Source: Paulinella micropora
Lineage: Eukaryota; Cercozoa; Imbricatea; Euglyphida
Assembly: GCA_009731375.1 (NCBI GenBank)
Contig: BJOX01000173.1
Location: 775,629-839,628 of the forward strand
Length of the DNA: 64,000 nucleotides
Direction of reading: 5' to 3'
In this document: positions 62,388 to 64,000 of the stretch, in pieces
Layout of the letters: every line of letters starts with the position of its first letter
How positions within the stretch are numbered: the first letter of the stretch is position 1
The notes under the pieces: model-generated
Database searches by the model: none
What the model saw: the letters and a program-made list of their open reading frames with translations, nothing else
What the model was told of the DNA's origin: nothing
Program-made: the position numbers and the translations under genes

Positions 62388-63375
62388 GAACGGTTTTAAT
62401 AATATCGCAATCTAATTTTTTAATCGGTGGGTGAGCTATGGTAAGCCGTAGGGCCTTTAACTTATTGAATATGTCTATGAAGTCCGCGAGCGATAGGCCG
62501 AACACTTCTAAAAAATAACAGTCTAGGCCCCTTAGGGTTGTTAGGTAGTATATAGAAATATAAAGGGGTTTTCGTCCCGTCCTTTCGTAAATAAGGTTTT
62601 TAGAGAATTTGTTTAATATTTCAAAGTCATATAATATTTTTTTGTCGTCCGCAGTAATGCCCGCCGTGGTTTCCGTGGTGTTGGCTGTATCGTGGGCCGA
62701 GCTGTCCGCCGTCGTGTCCGTATTGTCCGCTGTTGGGCCGTGGTCCGTGTCGTCCGCTTCGTCTTCCGAGCCGTCCGCGGTTGTTGCCGTTTCATTGTCC
62801 TTTTTTTGGACTTTTGCTTTTAATTCCTTTATCGTCGCTTCATTGCTTTTTATTGTTGCTAGTGCCGTAGAATATAATTTTTTAATCTTTTCTAAGTTGT
62901 CTTTATCGGTGCTTTTTGCTCGGTGTAGCTTCTTTAATTCTTTTTCTTTTGTGGTTAATATGTCCTGTATTCCTTCTATTTTCTTAATTTGCCCCGTATC
63001 GTGTTTAATCTTTAAGCGGTTGTAGCTTTTGCGACTAAAAATATAAAATATGCCTCCTGTTCGTGGTATGTGGTATATTACGGGGTTTAGGTCGTCCGCC
63101 TTAAATTCGTCGTCTATGTATATGCCCCGCTTTCTGTGCTGGTCTATGACATAATAGGCGGTGTCTCGTTGGTCTTTAAATTTCTTAGCCTTCATTATTG
63201 CCGCTTCTAATACTTCCGCGAGCTCGTGATAGTCCGCCGAGAGTTGCGAGAGCTGCCGCCGTAATTTTTGTATATATTCTTTTAGGTCGTCGTTTTGTTC
63301 TTTTGTTAAATGGACTTCAAAATTAGTCATTGATTTGAATTTGTCCCCACATTTCAAACATTCGTATTTTGCCAT
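62362..63375 (-). CDS. Zinc-finger/coiled-coil protein, 337 aa
   Basis: N-terminal C6-x2-C9-x12-H22 resembles a C2H2 finger lacking a clear second His. A coiled coil follows (EYIQKLRRQLSQLSADYHEL). Residues 75-140 hold a compact domain (RDTAYYVIDQHRKRGIYIDD ... GGIFYIFSRKSYNRLKIKHD) whose FYIFSRKSYNRLK strand-helix vaguely recalls C-terminal domains of large-virus DNA-binding proteins. A second coiled coil and a Thr/Asp/Ala-rich low-complexity linker lead to a C-terminal globular part (GRKPLYISIYYLTTLRGLDC). A 95-bp divergent promoter separates it from the acidic-tailed gene. Function unknown; DNA binding is likely. Confidence 0.75.
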   Translation of the reverse strand: MAKYECLKCGDKFKSMTNFEVHLTKEQNDDLKEYIQKLRRQLSQLSADYHELAEVLEAAIMKAKKFKDQRDTAYYVIDQHRKRGIYIDDEFKADDLNPVIYHIPRTGGIFYIFSRKSYNRLKIKHDTGQIKKIEGIQDILTTKEKELKKLHRAKSTDKDNLEKIKKLYSTALATIKSNEATIKELKAKVQKKDNETATTADGSEDEADDTDHGPTADNTDTTADSSAHDTANTTETTAGITADDKKILYDFEILNKFSKNLIYERTGRKPLYISIYYLTTLRGLDCYFLEVFGLSLADFIDIFNKLKALRLTIAHPPIKKLDCDIIKTVLNDYQHTI

Positions 63376-63470
63376 TTTTGCCGTTGTTTTTTCTTTATAT
63401 AAAATATGAGATAATATTTATTTATTATTTTTTCTATATAAACTTTTTTGATTAATAATATATATCAAAA
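63376..63470. promoter_or_regulatory. Divergent AT-rich promoter, right arm
   Basis: Mirror of 58734-58828 between the zinc-finger/coiled-coil gene and the acidic-tailed gene. Confidence 0.55.
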
Positions 63471-63821
63471 ATGTCTAAAACGATTTCGGCAAGATATCTT
63501 AAAAAGGATATTTACGGCAACTTGTGTTTTATTACTAATGAGACAATAGATAAGAAAACCTGCGACGAGCTAACAAAGATTGAAAAGAAATTAGGCGAAA
63601 TCGTGCCCGACACATATCTGCCCATTTATACAACAAAAAATAATATTATCAGTGTTCGTTGTGAAAAATCGGATTTACCCCCATTTAAAAAAAATTGTGT
63701 GTATGAGTTAATTGTGGAAATTAAAACACGAGCTAAGCAAGATAAAAGCCGATATGCGGTAACCATACTAAAAAAAAGATTTATTAAGGATTGTAACGAG
63801 GAGGAGGTAATAGACCTATAA
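63471..63821 (+). CDS. 116-aa basic protein with acidic C-terminal tail (possible ssDNA-binding protein)
   Basis: Begins MSKTISARYLKKDIYGN. Alternating hydrophobic segments in the middle (TYLPIYTTKNNIISVRCEKS, VYELIVEIKTRA, RYAVTILKKRF) suggest an all-beta, OB-like fold, and the tail is KDCNEEEVIDL. An acidic last segment ending in a hydrophobic residue is seen in many SSBs, so an ssDNA-binding role beside the primase-helicase is plausible but unproven. Confidence 0.6.
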   Translation: MSKTISARYLKKDIYGNLCFITNETIDKKTCDELTKIEKKLGEIVPDTYLPIYTTKNNIISVRCEKSDLPPFKKNCVYELIVEIKTRAKQDKSRYAVTILKKRFIKDCNEEEVIDL

Positions 63822-64000
63822 TAAATTGTTTATTGTTTCTAAGTCGGCTATTTTTAAACTTTTGTTATTTGCCCTTAGCTTCGTTCGTATCGTTGTTATA
63901 AGGTCCCGTTTTTTTTGTCGGTCGTCTGCCTTCTGCTTCTTTTCCTGTTGCTTGTTCGGCTTCGTGAATGTGAATTTATTAAAGGTTATATTGCCGTCTT
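63816..64000 (-). CDS. Right-arm copy of the 89-aa protein, cut by the window end
   Basis: The last 61 codons of the 58120 gene repeat here (ends LKIADLETINNLL, stop at 63816-63818). The start lies beyond 64000. Overlaps the convergent acidic-tailed gene by 6 bp. Confidence 0.7.
   Translation of the reverse strand, partial: DGNITFNKFTFTKPNKQQEKKQKADDRQKKRDLITTIRTKLRANNKSLKIADLETINNLL

Larger units (their letters stand above)
61144..64000 (-). repeat. Right arm of the giant inverted repeat (continues beyond the window)
   Basis: Starts CTAAGATTATAT, the inverse of the left arm end. Carries open versions of the genes that are broken in the left arm. Confidence 0.95.

Overview
The window is eukaryotic nuclear-type DNA with very little cellular coding sequence. 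About 0-46 kb is mostly microsatellite: (GATA/CTAT)n, (GTAT/CATA)n, (GA)n, (TAC/TAG)n, (CAA)n, (AATAC)n and (AAAC)n, broken by N gaps. It also holds dispersed repeats, a tRNA-headed SINE, DNA transposon and MITE-like elements, a decayed Ty1/copia retrotransposon (minus strand, about 28.9-36.2 kb) and a 5'-truncated non-LTR retrotransposon (about 46.47-50.5 kb). A repeat-rich protist or invertebrate fits. The simple-repeat load plus copia recalls slime-mould genomes such as Physarum, but I cannot assign a species. No ribosomal RNA or convincing host gene was recognised; a few unrecognised ORFs lie in unique sequence at 37.5-41 kb.

The most interesting part is 50.6-64 kb, which changes character completely: compact AT-rich DNA, closely packed intronless genes, short AT-rich divergent promoters, GGCC/GCCGAC-rich noncoding repeats and no microsatellites. 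It looks like a virus-like or plasmid-like replicon. From left to right it has a tyrosine recombinase with the catalytic R...HxxR...H...Y set (possibly telomere-resolvase-like), a 90-aa protein, an AT-hook protein, and a 1142-aa fusion of an archaeo-eukaryotic-type primase with a herpesvirus-origin-binding-type SF2 helicase. Then come three 246-bp tandem repeats and a four-unit array of 70-71 bp repeats, which together share a TWAGCCGACCG motif (candidate origin). Last is a giant inverted repeat of at least 2.86 kb per arm, centred at about 61,100 with an 86-nt T-rich spacer and running off the window end.

Each arm carries the same small genes: an AT-hook-protein paralogue, a basic protein with an acidic tail, a zinc-finger/coiled-coil protein, two CxxC zinc proteins, and an overlapping 51-aa ORF that I found by reading the sequence. 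The arms are identical near the centre and at the outer end but diverged between, and several left-arm genes are frameshifted while the right-arm copies are open. A recombinase able to act on DNA ends, a primase-helicase, candidate DNA-binding proteins and a large palindrome together suggest a self-replicating linear or hairpin/inverted-terminal-repeat element, integrated or resident beside a LINE. That model is inference. The palindrome, the gene fusion and the motifs are read directly from the sequence.
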